Assembly: GCF_049651805.1 (NCBI RefSeq)
Contig: NZ_JBASCU010000053.1
Coordinates: forward strand, 39,530-103,529
Direction of reading: 5' to 3'
DNA: 64,000 bases
DNA from: Pseudolysinimonas_A sp049651805
Lineage (GTDB): Bacteria > Actinomycetota > Actinomycetes > Actinomycetales > Microbacteriaceae
Under the pieces are notes generated by a model. The model did not search any database. It worked only from the letters and a program-made list of their open reading frames with translations, and was not told the DNA's origin. A program made the position numbers and the translations under genes. Below, in pieces: positions 33,733 to 42,803 of this stretch; position 1 is the stretch's first letter; each line of letters opens with the position of its first letter.

Positions 33733-34353
33733 ATGGCCTCCCGCACCGCCGGTAACTCTCGAAAAGCCAGCCTCTCGCGTCAGACGAGCGAGTCGTCGAT
33801 CGAGCTCAGCCTCGACCTCGACGGCACGGGCACGTCGAGCATCGACACCACGGTGCCGTTCTTCGACCACCTGTTGACGGCGTTCAGCAAGCACTCGCTC
33901 GTCGACCTCACGGTGAAGGCGTCCGGCGACACCGACATCGACGTGCACCACACCGTCGAAGACACCGGCATCGTGCTCGGACAGGCGATCAAGCAGGCGC
34001 TCGGCGACAAGTCGGGAATTGGGCGGTACGGCGACGCTCTCGTTCCGCTCGACGAGGCGCTCGCGCAGGCGGTCGTGGATGTCTCCGGTCGCCCGTATCT
34101 CGTGCACAGCGGTGAGCCGCAAGGGTTCGCGCACCACCTCATCGGTGGGCACTTCACCGGCTCGATGGTGCGGCACGTCTTCGAGGCGATCGCGTTCAAC
34201 GCGGGGCTGACGATGCACATCGCGGTCATGGCCGGCCGCGACCCGCACCACATCGCGGAAGCCGAGTTCAAGGCGTTCGCACGTGCCTTCCGCAAGGCCG
34301 TCGAGCCCGACGCCCGGGTGCGCGGCATCCCGTCGACGAAGGGCGCGCTGTAG
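33733..34353 (+). CDS. hisB: Imidazoleglycerol-phosphate dehydratase
   Basis: HisB dehydrates imidazoleglycerol phosphate to imidazole-acetol phosphate. The 206-residue monofunctional enzyme has the metal-binding pairs DVHHTVED and MAGRDPHHIAEAEFKA and the internal FFDHLLTAFSKH. The TAGGCT at 33721-33726 contains the hisC stop codon and lies six bases before this ATG, so an internal leaderless promoter within the operon is possible. Confidence 0.95.
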   Translation: MASRTAGNSRKASLSRQTSESSIELSLDLDGTGTSSIDTTVPFFDHLLTAFSKHSLVDLTVKASGDTDIDVHHTVEDTGIVLGQAIKQALGDKSGIGRYGDALVPLDEALAQAVVDVSGRPYLVHSGEPQGFAHHLIGGHFTGSMVRHVFEAIAFNAGLTMHIAVMAGRDPHHIAEAEFKAFARAFRKAVEPDARVRGIPSTKGAL

Positions 34354-34355
34354 TC

Positions 34356-34991
34356 GTGGCGTCCGCGAAATCCGTCGTCGTCCTCGACTACGGCTCCGGC
34401 AACGTGCACTCGGCCGTGAAGGCGCTCGAACGCGCCGGCGCATCGGTCGAGCTCACCGCCGACCGGCAGCGGGTAATGGATGCCGACGGCCTCGTCGTGC
34501 CCGGAGTCGGCGCGTTCGCAGCGGTGATGTCGGCGTTGAACGCGGTGCGCGGCGGGGAACTCATCGAGCGTCGGCTCGCCGGTGGTCGCCCGGTGCTCGG
34601 CATCTGCGTGGGCATGCAGGTGCTGTTCGAGCGGGGCGTCGAACGCGGCGTCGACACCGAGGGCCTCGGCGAGTGGCCCGGCGTCGTCGACGAACTCCAG
34701 GCACCCGTGCTGCCGCACATGGGCTGGAACACCGTCGACGCGCCCGCCGACTCGGTGTTGTTCGATGGGATCCACGATGAGCGCTTCTACTTCGTGCACT
34801 CGTACGCGGCGCGCGACTGGAGTCTCGACGTGTATGGTGCCTTCGCGGCTCCCCGGGTGACCTGGGCCGACCACGGTGGGCGGTTCGTCGCGGCCGCCGA
34901 GAACGGCCCGCTCTCGGCCACCCAGTTCCACCCGGAGAAGTCGGGGGAGCCCGGCATCCGTTTGCTCTCGAACTGGATCGGCTCGCTGTGA
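34356..34991 (+). CDS. hisH: Imidazole glycerol phosphate synthase, glutamine amidotransferase subunit
   Basis: HisH releases ammonia from glutamine for HisF in imidazole ring closure. The 211-residue protein has the class I amidotransferase triad Cys84 (GICVGMQVLFE), His192 and Glu194 (QFHPEKSG). The GTG start follows the hisB stop closely. Its partner hisF is not in this window. Confidence 0.95.
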   Translation: MASAKSVVVLDYGSGNVHSAVKALERAGASVELTADRQRVMDADGLVVPGVGAFAAVMSALNAVRGGELIERRLAGGRPVLGICVGMQVLFERGVERGVDTEGLGEWPGVVDELQAPVLPHMGWNTVDAPADSVLFDGIHDERFYFVHSYAARDWSLDVYGAFAAPRVTWADHGGRFVAAAENGPLSATQFHPEKSGEPGIRLLSNWIGSL

Positions 34992-35028
34992 CGGAACCGG
35001 GCGTTGGAGCGACTACGCTTTCGACCTT

Positions 35029-35778
35029 GTGACCGAGTTCAACTCCGCTCCTAAGCTCACTCTTCTTCCGGCTGTCGACGTCGCCGACGGCAAGGCCGTA
35101 CGGCTCACCCAGGGGGAGGCGGGCAGCGAGACCAGCTACGGCGACCCGATCGAGGCCGCTGCCAACTGGGCAAACCAGGGCGCGGAGTGGATTCACCTCG
35201 TCGACCTCGACGCCGCCTTCGGCCGCGGCAGCAACACCGGCGTCATCCGCAAGGTCATCAAGAACACGCCCAAACGCGTCAATATCGAACTTTCGGGTGG
35301 CATCCGTGACGACGCGACGCTCGAAGCGGCCCTCGCGACCGGGGCGAAGCGCATCAACCTCGGCACCGCCGCGCTCGAGAACCCGGAGTGGGCGGCCCAC
35401 GTCATCGCTGAGTACGGCGAGGCGATCGCGGTCGGACTGGATGTGCGCGGCACGACGCTTGCCGCCCGGGGTTGGACCCAGGAGGGCGGCGACCTCTGGG
35501 CCGTCATGGACCGTCTCGAGGAGGCCGGCTGCGCGCGGTACGTCGTCACCGACGTCACGAAAGACGGCACCCTCAAGGGCCCCAACCTCGAGCTGCTGAT
35601 GCAGGTCTGCTCTCGCACCGTGAAGCCGGTCATCGCATCCGGCGGCGTGGCCAACCTCGACGACATCGCCGAACTACGCGAACTCGTGCCGCAGGGCCTC
35701 GAGGGCGCGATCGTGGGCAAGGCGCTCTACGCGGGCGCGTTCACGCTCGCCGAAGCGCTCGACGTCGCGGGAGACTGA
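35029..35778 (+). CDS. priA: HisA/PriA: phosphoribosyl isomerase
   Basis: This encodes a 249-residue TIM-barrel isomerase. It has the HisA signatures LLPAVDVADGKAVRL and ELSGGIRDD, and the loop features typical of actinobacterial PriA (GWTQEGGDLW, VTDVTKDGTLKGPN), which isomerises both ProFAR in histidine synthesis and PRA in tryptophan synthesis. Bifunctionality is inferred from these features. The start GTG gives MTEFNSAPKL; an upstream in-frame extension would overlap hisH by more than 100 bases and is not conserved in character. Confidence 0.92.
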   Translation: MTEFNSAPKLTLLPAVDVADGKAVRLTQGEAGSETSYGDPIEAAANWANQGAEWIHLVDLDAAFGRGSNTGVIRKVIKNTPKRVNIELSGGIRDDATLEAALATGAKRINLGTAALENPEWAAHVIAEYGEAIAVGLDVRGTTLAARGWTQEGGDLWAVMDRLEEAGCARYVVTDVTKDGTLKGPNLELLMQVCSRTVKPVIASGGVANLDDIAELRELVPQGLEGAIVGKALYAGAFTLAEALDVAGD

Positions 35779-35786
35779 GCTTCTTC

Positions 35787-36539
35787 GTGGTCCACGCCGA
35801 CTCGGCCGGTGTCCCCTTCGAGGGGCGGGCGTTCCACGAGAACCCGGCGGCGGATGACGACGGCTCGGCCGATGCGCGTCTCGTGGAGGCGGTGCTGCGG
35901 TTCCGCAGTCGCGAGCTCGGGGTGACCGAGGTCGTCGCGGCACTCGGTTCCGCCCGGCTGCTGGTGCCGTTGGTCACCGAACGCGGCGACGAGGGGATCG
36001 GCGCCCACGGGCAGCTCGTCGACAAGACGCAGGAGCTCGCGCTCGTCACCGTCGCCGGGCCGGATGGGCGCACGGTGCTTCCGGTTTTCTCGTCGGTCGA
36101 CGCGATGCGCACGTGGAATCCCGGCGCGCGTCCCATCCCGGTGCCCGCGCCGCAGGCCGCTCTCGCCGCCGCCGCCGACGATCTCGGCGCGATCGTGCTC
36201 GATCCCGGTTCGCCCACCGAGTTCGCCGTGCGCCGCACCGGGTTCGAGGCGCTGGCGACGGGGGCCCGTTTCATCCCCTGCTATCTCGACGAGCGGGTTC
36301 TCGAGGCGTTCCTGGCCGCGACGACGGGGGAGCGGGCGGTGCGCGCCGTGCAACTCGCGCCCGGGGATCCCGACGCTCGGCTCACCGGCCCCGAACTGAT
36401 CGTGCAACTCGCCCTCGACAGCGGGCTCGACCGCGCCGAACTCAATGCCCTGCACGCTCGTCTCGGCGACGCGTGGGCGGCATCCTCGGTGATCGCGAGC
36501 CGCGTCGACTCGATCGCCGTGCGCCTCGAGTCGCTCTGA
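35787..36539 (+). CDS. SseB family protein
   Basis: This encodes a 250-residue protein with an SseB-like domain (about residues 20-130: RLLVPLVTERGDEG..., VTVAGPDGRTVLPVFSSVDAMRTWNPGARPIPV) and a second, C-terminal region. A homologue commonly follows hisA in actinobacteria. The start is GTG eight bases after priA, giving MVHADSAGVPFEG; there is no clear ribosome site, so coupling is likely. It occupies the place where hisF is often found. The molecular function is not known. Confidence 0.8.
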   Translation: MVHADSAGVPFEGRAFHENPAADDDGSADARLVEAVLRFRSRELGVTEVVAALGSARLLVPLVTERGDEGIGAHGQLVDKTQELALVTVAGPDGRTVLPVFSSVDAMRTWNPGARPIPVPAPQAALAAAADDLGAIVLDPGSPTEFAVRRTGFEALATGARFIPCYLDERVLEAFLAATTGERAVRAVQLAPGDPDARLTGPELIVQLALDSGLDRAELNALHARLGDAWAASSVIASRVDSIAVRLESL

Positions 36540-36557
36540 GCGCGCCGACGCACTTCT

Positions 36558-36610
36558 ATCCGCGACTTTTCGTCCTGCCGACGACTCGATCTGGACGAAA
36601 AGTCGCGGAT
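36558..36610. terminator. Long perfect hairpin between convergent genes
   Basis: ATCCGCGACTTTTCGTCC (36558-36575) and its exact inverse (36593-36610) form an 18-bp stem with a 17-base loop between the convergent sseB-like gene and the DUF1844 gene. The stem reads the same from both sides and contains TTTT, so it is probably a bidirectional terminator, though perfect conservation could also mean a repeat element. Confidence 0.7.
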
Positions 36611-36661
36611 CGAGGGGAGGGGGGAGTGCCGGGTCGATGAGCGAGCGGCAGGGTGGGCGAC

Positions 36662-37030
36662 TCAGGTGACGGGGCCGGTGTACTTCTCGCCGGGGCCCTG
36701 ACCGATCGGGTCGGGAATCGCGGAAGCTTCACGGAACGCGAGCTGCACCGAGCGCAGACCATCGCGAAGGGGTCGGGCGTGCACGTCGGCGAGATGCGGG
36801 GCGGCGGCAGTCACCAAACCGGCGAGGGCGTCGATGAGTTTGCGTGCTTCGTCGAGGTCGACGCGGGGGTCGTCTTCGGCGAGCCCGCACTGCACGGCGG
36901 CGGCCGAGAGCAGATGCACGGCGACGGTGTTGATCACCTCGACGGCGGGAACCTCGGCGATGTCGCGGATCTCGGGTTCAACAGTCAGAGGAGGCTGGTC
37001 GACGGTGCGGCCGAAGGCGTCAAGTGCCAA
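36662..37030 (-). CDS. DUF1844 family protein
   Basis: This encodes a 122-residue protein with the DUF1844 signature (AVHLLSAAAVQCGL and DLDEARKLIDALAGLV). The start is TTG, supported by AGAGGA eight bases upstream on the minus strand. It diverges from infC, its usual actinobacterial neighbour. The divergent promoters probably overlap around 37047-37060. Function is unknown. Confidence 0.87.
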   Translation of the reverse strand: MALDAFGRTVDQPPLTVEPEIRDIAEVPAVEVINTVAVHLLSAAAVQCGLAEDDPRVDLDEARKLIDALAGLVTAAAPHLADVHARPLRDGLRSVQLAFREASAIPDPIGQGPGEKYTGPVT

Positions 37031-37254
37031 GTGCGGGGTCCTCTGCTATTCTCATACGGGCTCCGGGGCCATAACCCCGGTAACGAAGTGGAGAATCCTC
37101 CCACCCGCACAACCGTTCCTAGGTTATCGGGTCGAATTTCACTCCGCCGGTCGTCGCGAGACGCTCGGTAGACAGGGTGAGTGCGGTCAGCTGTTGCACA
37201 CAGCGCGCCGTGTGGATGCTTCCTTCGTATCAGTACAGCGAAAGGAACCCACAC
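37031..37254 (+). promoter_or_regulatory. infC: infC promoter and long 5' leader
   Basis: An extended -10-like TGCTATTCT (37044-37052) is followed at once by the hairpin CCGGGG/CCCCGG (37063-37080) and about 170 more bases before infC, including a second weak hairpin near 37089-37105. Such long leaders before infC-rpmI-rplT carry translation-factor or L20 autoregulation in other bacteria. I cannot match this one to a known leader class. Confidence 0.45.
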
Positions 37255-37861
<607 letters not shown>

Positions 37862-37869
<8 letters not shown>

Positions 37870-38056
37870 GCAGAAGACGCACTCCGGTGCCAAGAAGCGC
37901 TTCAAGATCACCGGCAGCGGCAAGGTCATGAAGCAGGGCGCGGGCATGCGCCACAACCTCGAGGGCAAGTCCTCGAAGCTGACCCGTCGCCTGAACCAGG
38001 AAGTCGTTCTGGCTCCTCAGGACGCCAAGGTCATCAAGAAGCTCCTGGGCAAGTAA
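37862..38056 (+). CDS. rpmI: 50S ribosomal protein L35
   Basis: This encodes a 64-residue basic protein with the L35 signature MPKQKTHSGAKKRFKITGSGK and HNLEGKSSKLTRRL. GAGGAAAGC lies upstream within the infC coding sequence. It overlaps the infC end, the conserved infC-rpmI-rplT arrangement. Confidence 0.96.
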
Positions 38057-38083
38057 GCCCGGCCCGGACAAGAAAGAACTGAC

Positions 38084-38464
38084 ATGGCACGTGTAAAGAG
38101 GGCGGTCAATGCCGCCAAGAAGCGCCGTACGATCCTCGAGCGCGCGGAGGGCTACCGCGGTCAGCGGTCGCGCCTCTACCGCAAGGCGAAGGAGCAGGTC
38201 ACCCACTCCCTCGTCTACGCCTACCGCGACCGTCGCGCGAAGAAGGGCGAGTTCCGTCGCCTCTGGATTCAGCGCATCAACGCCGCGGCCCGGGCGAACG
38301 GCCTGACGTACAACCGCCTCATCCAGGGCCTCGGCCTCGCGGGTGTCGAGGTCGACCGTCGCATCCTCGCCGAGCTGGCCGTCAACGAGCCCGCCGCTTT
38401 CGCCGGCCTCGTCGAGGTCGCCAAGAAGGCCCTGCCGTCGGACGTCAACGCGCCCGCAGCCTGA
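38084..38464 (+). CDS. rplT: 50S ribosomal protein L20
   Basis: This encodes a 126-residue protein with the L20 signature (MARVKRAVNAAKKRRTILERAEGYRGQRSRLYRKAKEQ, WIQRINAAARANGLTYNRLI). It assembles early on 23S rRNA and represses its own operon in some bacteria. It is the last gene of the operon, followed by a strong double terminator. Confidence 0.96.
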   Translation: MARVKRAVNAAKKRRTILERAEGYRGQRSRLYRKAKEQVTHSLVYAYRDRRAKKGEFRRLWIQRINAAARANGLTYNRLIQGLGLAGVEVDRRILAELAVNEPAAFAGLVEVAKKALPSDVNAPAA

Positions 38465-38473
38465 GCTAGCTCG

Positions 38474-38523
38474 CCATAGAGGGTTCTATGGCCCGAGGGA
38501 TCCCCGCACGCGGGGGTCCCTCG
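38474..38523 (+). terminator. Double hairpin terminator of the infC-rpmI-rplT operon
   Basis: CCATAGA/TCTATGG (38474-38491) forms a 7-bp stem with a 4-base loop. It is followed by CGAGGGATCCCCG/CGGGGGTCCCTCG (38494-38523), a 13-bp stem with one mismatch, and then a TCGTTTC stretch. Confidence 0.85.
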
Positions 38524-38591
38524 CGTCGTTTCTGGGTCCGTCGCGAGCGAGCCTTCACCCCGCGTTCACCCCGCGCGCTTAACCTGAGGAC

Positions 38592-39386
38592 ATGATCGAC
38601 AACCCGCGCTCTCCGCGGGTGCGCGCCGTGGCGAAGCTCGCGAAGCGCCACGCCCGCGCCGACACGGGGGTGTTCCTCGTCGAAGGACCGCAAGCGGTGA
38701 TCGAGGCGCTGGCCTTCCGAGCCGACCTGCTCGTCGACATCTTCATCACCCGCTCCGCCCGCGACCGCTACGTCGACCTCGTGCAGTCGGCAACCGAGCG
38801 CGGCATCGACGTCGTCAACGTCTCGGATGCCGTACTCGACACGATGGCCGACACCGTCACCCCGCAGGGCGTGCTCGCGACCTGCCGGCAATTCTCCGTC
38901 GAGATCGCCGACCTCCTCGCGAGCGGACCGCGCCTGGTCGCCATACTCGAAGAGATCCGCGACCCGGGCAACGCGGGCACGATCATCCGAGCAGCGGATG
39001 CCGCGGGCGCCGACGGAGTGATCTTCACCGGCAACAGCGTGGATGCCTACAACCCCAAGGTCGTACGGTCGACGACGGGTTCGCTCTTCCACGTGCCGGT
39101 CGCGCAGAACGGCACTCTCGACGAAGCACTGGCGGCGGTCCGGGCCGCCGGGATGCAGGTTCTCGCCGCCGACGTGAAGGGCGCCGACCTGCCGCGCGTT
39201 CGCGACATCCTCACCGCCCCCACCGCGTGGGTGTTCGGCAACGAGGCCCACGGGCTGCCCGACGACCAGTTGCGCCTCGCCGATCGGGTGGTGAAGGTGC
39301 CCATCTATGGGCATGCCGAGTCGCTCAACCTCGCGACGGCGGCATCCGTCTGTCTCTACGAGTCGGCATTCGCCCAACGCTCCTGA
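38592..39386 (+). CDS. TrmH/SpoU family RNA 2'-O-methyltransferase
   Basis: This encodes a 264-residue SPOUT methyltransferase. It has an N-terminal substrate-binding domain (FLVEGPQAVIEAL) and the knotted SpoU domain with its three motifs: EEIRDPGNAGTIIRAADAAG, VFGNEAHGLPD and VPIYGHAESLNLATAAS. This gene is commonly called tsnR or trmH between rplT and pheS in actinobacteria; the exact nucleotide target is not known. TAACCT lies six bases before the ATG. Confidence 0.92.
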   Translation: MIDNPRSPRVRAVAKLAKRHARADTGVFLVEGPQAVIEALAFRADLLVDIFITRSARDRYVDLVQSATERGIDVVNVSDAVLDTMADTVTPQGVLATCRQFSVEIADLLASGPRLVAILEEIRDPGNAGTIIRAADAAGADGVIFTGNSVDAYNPKVVRSTTGSLFHVPVAQNGTLDEALAAVRAAGMQVLAADVKGADLPRVRDILTAPTAWVFGNEAHGLPDDQLRLADRVVKVPIYGHAESLNLATAASVCLYESAFAQRS

Positions 39387-39461
39387 GCGACTGTGTGTCG
39401 ACTGTGTGACGATCTCGCCCAGCGGTTGACCCCCGGTTGGGGTACGTGATGCACTGATCTG

Positions 39462-40199
39462 ATGCAGCCCTTGCTCGTTCTGGACGCGGTGGACAAGCAT
39501 TTCGGCGAATTGCACGTTCTGAAGAGCATCTCCACGACCGTCGCCCCGGGTGAGGTCGTCGTCGTCATCGGGCCGTCGGGCTCCGGCAAGTCGACGCTGT
39601 GCCGGGCGATCAACAGGCTCGAGACGATCGACTCCGGGCAGATCCTCATCGATGGGGTGCCGCTGCCCGAAGAGGGGCGCGCGCTCGCAAAACTGCGTGC
39701 GGATGTCGGCATGGTGTTCCAGTCGTTCAACCTGTTCGCCCACAAGACGGTTCTCGAAAACATCACGCTCGGCCCGATCCGGGTGCGCGGCAAGAGCGCC
39801 ACCGAGGCGAAGAAGCGCGGCATGGAGCTGCTCGACCGGGTCGGCGTCGCCGATCAGGCCGACAAGATGCCCGCGCAGCTTTCGGGTGGCCAGCAGCAGC
39901 GCGTCGCGATCGCCAGATCGCTCGCGATGGAGCCGAAGCTGATGCTCTTCGACGAGCCGACCTCGGCGCTCGACCCCGAGATGATCAACGAGGTGCTCGA
40001 CGTCATGGTCGGCCTCGCGAAAGACGGCATGACGATGATCGTCGTCACGCACGAGATGGGTTTCGCCCGGAAGGCCGCCGACCGCGTGATCTTCATGGCC
40101 GAAGGCGAAGTCGTCGAAGAGGCGACTCCACATGACTTCTTCACGAAGCCGAGCTCCGATCGAGCGAAGGACTTCTTGTCGAAGATCCTCACCCACTGA
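39462..40199 (+). CDS. gluA: Glutamate ABC transporter ATP-binding protein (GluA/GlnQ-like)
   Basis: This encodes a 245-residue polar-amino-acid ATPase. Walker A is GPSGSGKST, the Q-loop is VFQSFNLFAHKTVLEN, the signature is LSGGQQQRVAIARSLA and Walker B is LMLFDEPTSALD. It begins a gluABCD-type operon. TTGACC at 39426-39431 is a good -35, with a weak -10 TGCACT six bases from the ATG, so the transcript may be leaderless. Confidence 0.9.
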   Translation: MQPLLVLDAVDKHFGELHVLKSISTTVAPGEVVVVIGPSGSGKSTLCRAINRLETIDSGQILIDGVPLPEEGRALAKLRADVGMVFQSFNLFAHKTVLENITLGPIRVRGKSATEAKKRGMELLDRVGVADQADKMPAQLSGGQQQRVAIARSLAMEPKLMLFDEPTSALDPEMINEVLDVMVGLAKDGMTMIVVTHEMGFARKAADRVIFMAEGEVVEEATPHDFFTKPSSDRAKDFLSKILTH

Positions 40200-40235
40200 C
40201 CAGTGGGTGCGATACACAGCAGTAGAGGGGACATC

Positions 40236-41129
40236 ATGCGACACCGCACACGTCTATCCATCACCGCCCTCGCGGCGGCGGGAGTTCTGGTCCTGGCGGG
40301 CTGCGTCGACTCCAGCGCGCCTGGCGGCGATCCCGACCCGGGCGATCCGACCGAGTTCGAGGCCGTTCCGTTCGAGGATGGCACCACGATGGCGGAGCTC
40401 GCCGACGCGGGCGCCATCACGATCGGCACCAAGTTCGACCAGCCCCTGTTCGGCCTCGAGGGCCCCGACGGCACGCCCGAGGGCTTCGACGTCGAGATGG
40501 GTCTGATCATCGCGAAGCACCTCGGCATCGAGCCGGGCAATATCGAGTGGATCGAGACCGTCTCGGCCAACCGCGAGCCCTTCATCCAGGCCGGAACCGT
40601 GGATGTCGTCGTCGCGACGTACACAATCAACGACGCCCGCAAGGAGATCATCTCCTTCGCCGGGCCGTACTACGTCGCGGGCCAGGACATCCTCGTGCCG
40701 ACCGGCAACCCCGAGGGAATCACCGGGCCCGAGTGGTTCACCGACAACCCGGATGCCACCGTCTGCACGGTGAGCGGATCCACGTCGTTGGCGAACATCC
40801 AGGAGTACACCGACAACATCCTCGAAGCCGCCGGTTACGGCGACTGCCTCGAGCCGATCCGCACGGGTGCCGCGGTTGCGCTGACGACTGACAACGTCAT
40901 CCTGTCGGGGCTCGCGTTCAACAACGAGGGCGAGTTCGAACTCCTGAACGCGCCGTTCACCGAGGAGCCCTACGGCATCGGTCTCGCGATCGATGACGAC
41001 GAGTTCCGCACGTGGATCAACGACGTCCTCGAGGCGTCGTACGAGAACGGCGACTGGGCCGCCGCGTGGGAGGCAACGGTCGGAGCGCAGCTCGACCTGC
41101 CCGAACCGCCGGCTGTCGACCGCTACTGA
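40236..41129 (+). CDS. gluB: Glutamate/polar amino acid-binding lipoprotein (GluB-like)
   Basis: This encodes a 297-residue solute-binding protein with a signal peptide and lipobox LAGC (Cys23), anchoring it outside the membrane. The binding domain is of the SBP_bac_3 type: AITIGTKFDQPLFGLEGPDGTPEGFDVEMGLIIAKHLGI, IEWIETVSANREPFIQAGTVDVVVATYTIN, and FAGPYYVAGQDILV. The KFDQPLFG start is typical of glutamate-binding GluB rather than glutamine-binding GlnH. The ATG has GAGGGGAC upstream. Confidence 0.9.
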   Translation: MRHRTRLSITALAAAGVLVLAGCVDSSAPGGDPDPGDPTEFEAVPFEDGTTMAELADAGAITIGTKFDQPLFGLEGPDGTPEGFDVEMGLIIAKHLGIEPGNIEWIETVSANREPFIQAGTVDVVVATYTINDARKEIISFAGPYYVAGQDILVPTGNPEGITGPEWFTDNPDATVCTVSGSTSLANIQEYTDNILEAAGYGDCLEPIRTGAAVALTTDNVILSGLAFNNEGEFELLNAPFTEEPYGIGLAIDDDEFRTWINDVLEASYENGDWAAAWEATVGAQLDLPEPPAVDRY

Positions 41130-41136
41130 CGGATGA

Positions 41137-41169
41137 GCCGGGCGTCGCACCTGGAGTGCGGCGCCCGGC
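41137..41169 (+). promoter_or_regulatory. Intercistronic hairpin between gluB and gluC
   Basis: GCCGGGCGTCGCAC pairs with GTGCGGCGCCCGGC (one G-U pair) around the loop CTGGA, a 14-bp stem placed 7 bases after the gluB stop. It is likely a partial terminator or 3' stabiliser that gives more binding protein than permease. Confidence 0.7.
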
Positions 41170-41211
41170 TTCCCACGCCCTGCGGGGCCCGACCGAGGAG
41201 GTGACGCACCG

Positions 41212-41880
41212 ATGGATGCCGTGATCGAGAATCTCGACACCTTGCTGTCGGGCTTCAGCCGCTCGCTCGCCCTGCTGGGAATCGCCGGGCTCGGCGCGCT
41301 CATCCTCGGCACCGTCGTCGCGGGGATGCGCATCTCTCCCGTCGCGCCGCTGCGGGCGGTCGCGACCGTGTACACCGAGGTCTTCCGCAACATCCCGCTC
41401 ACGCTCGTGCTCTTCGGGTGTGCTTTCGTGCTGCCCTACGTCGGGGTTCGTTTCGCGGGCCTCGACCCGCAGTCGGGCTACTTCACGCTCGCCGCGATCG
41501 GCCTCACCGCTTACACGGCGCCCTTCATCGCCGAGGCGCTGCGCTCCGGCATCAACGGCATCCCGCTCGGCCAGGCGGAGGCGGCGCGCGCCATCGGCCT
41601 CACGTTCGGGCAGACGCTCGGCATCGTGATCTTGCCGCAGGCCGTGCGGATGGTCATCCCGCCGATCATCAACGTGCTCATCGCGCTCACCAAGAACACC
41701 TCGGTCGCCGGTGGCTTCTTCGTCGTCGAGCTGATCGCCTCGAGTCGCACCGTCATCAACGACCGGGGCGACTCGACGATCATGATCCTGCTGTCGGTCG
41801 CGCTGTTCTACCTCGTCGTGACCGTGACGCTCGGCCGTATCGCGGCGCTCGTCGAACGCCGGGTGGCGGTGCTGCGATGA
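41212..41880 (+). CDS. gluC: Glutamate ABC transporter permease (GluC-like)
   Basis: This encodes a 222-residue permease with about five membrane helices and the HisM/GlnP EAA loop (EALRSGINGIPLGQAEAARAIGLTFGQTLGIVILPQA), which docks on the ATPase. GAGGAGGTGACG lies upstream of the ATG. The stop overlaps the gluD start. Confidence 0.9.
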   Translation: MDAVIENLDTLLSGFSRSLALLGIAGLGALILGTVVAGMRISPVAPLRAVATVYTEVFRNIPLTLVLFGCAFVLPYVGVRFAGLDPQSGYFTLAAIGLTAYTAPFIAEALRSGINGIPLGQAEAARAIGLTFGQTLGIVILPQAVRMVIPPIINVLIALTKNTSVAGGFFVVELIASSRTVINDRGDSTIMILLSVALFYLVVTVTLGRIAALVERRVAVLR

Positions 41881-42803
41881 GCGTTCTCTACGAAGCTCCC
41901 GGCCCGCGCGCGAAGCGGTTCGCACGCATCGTGTCAGTCGTCGTGGTCGTACTGCTCGTCGCGGCCGTCGCGTGGCTCATCGTGACCCTCGCCCTGCCAC
42001 GCACGACCGCCGCCGGTTCGGTGCAGGTCGGGCTGTTCGACCCGAGCCGCTGGGACATCCTGCGTGATCTCGCGGTGTGGCGGCGCCTCGGTACCGCGCT
42101 CGCCGGCACCCTGTCGATGGCCGGGGTCGCGGCGGTGTTCGCCATCGTCATCGGCGTGCTGTTCTCGTTCGGGCGCACCGCGCGGTCGGCTTTCATCCGC
42201 CTGCCGGTCACGATCGTGCTCGAGTTCTTCCGCGGCATGCCCGTGCTGCTCATGATGCTGTTCATCCTGCTGGTGTTCGCCGCGCAGGCGTACTGGGCCG
42301 GCGTGTGGGCGCTCGCCGTGTACAACGGCGCGTTGATCGGTGAGATCCTGCGGTCGGGCGTCGCGGCTCTGCCGCGCGGCCAGCGCGAAGCCGGTCTCGC
42401 GATCGGGCTCTCACCGCTCGGCACACGGCTGCTCGTGGAGTTCCCGCAGGCGGTGCGCAACATGCTGCCGATCATCATCGCGCAGCTTGTCGTGCTGCTG
42501 AAGGACACGGCGCTCGCCTACATCATCGGCTACCAGGAGCTGCTCAACACGGTGCGCAGCCTGTCGAACTTCTTCGGCAACCAATACTTCTTCACACTGT
42601 TCTTCGTCGTGCTCGTCATTTACCTCACCCTCAACCTGCTGCTGTCGTGGGTGGCGCGCATCGTCGCGAAGCGCACCGGACCGGGTGCAGGCAAGCCGCG
42701 CATCCCGCGTCGCGGGGTGCATCCGGAGGGCGACATCGATACGTCGAAGGTCCCGGATGCGGGCATGGGCTCGGGAGGAGTCGGCACCGGCCCGTCCCAC
42801 TAA
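41877..42803 (+). CDS. gluD: Glutamate ABC transporter permease (GluD-like)
   Basis: This encodes a 308-residue permease with about six helices, the EAA loop (EILRSGVAALPRGQREAGLAIGLSPLGTRLLVEFPQA), and a Gly-rich basic tail longer than in GluC. The ATG overlaps the gluC stop (ATGA). Its stop TAA is also the start of a TAAGCT that looks like the -10 box of pheS. Confidence 0.9.
   Translation: MSVLYEAPGPRAKRFARIVSVVVVVLLVAAVAWLIVTLALPRTTAAGSVQVGLFDPSRWDILRDLAVWRRLGTALAGTLSMAGVAAVFAIVIGVLFSFGRTARSAFIRLPVTIVLEFFRGMPVLLMMLFILLVFAAQAYWAGVWALAVYNGALIGEILRSGVAALPRGQREAGLAIGLSPLGTRLLVEFPQAVRNMLPIIIAQLVVLLKDTALAYIIGYQELLNTVRSLSNFFGNQYFFTLFFVVLVIYLTLNLLLSWVARIVAKRTGPGAGKPRIPRRGVHPEGDIDTSKVPDAGMGSGGVGTGPSH

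Noticed and set aside
34876..35028. Upstream extension of priA
   Set aside because: It would overlap hisH by 116 bases with Arg/Ser-rich shadow sequence; the GTG at 35029 gives the conserved N-terminus.
37063..37105. Known riboswitch or L20 leader in the infC upstream region
   Set aside because: I could not match the sequence to any known motif; only simple hairpins are visible.
37177..37254. GTG 37177 or ATG 37216 as start of infC
   Set aside because: They add residues not found in IF3 and have no ribosome site, while the ATC has both AAAGGA and the family start.
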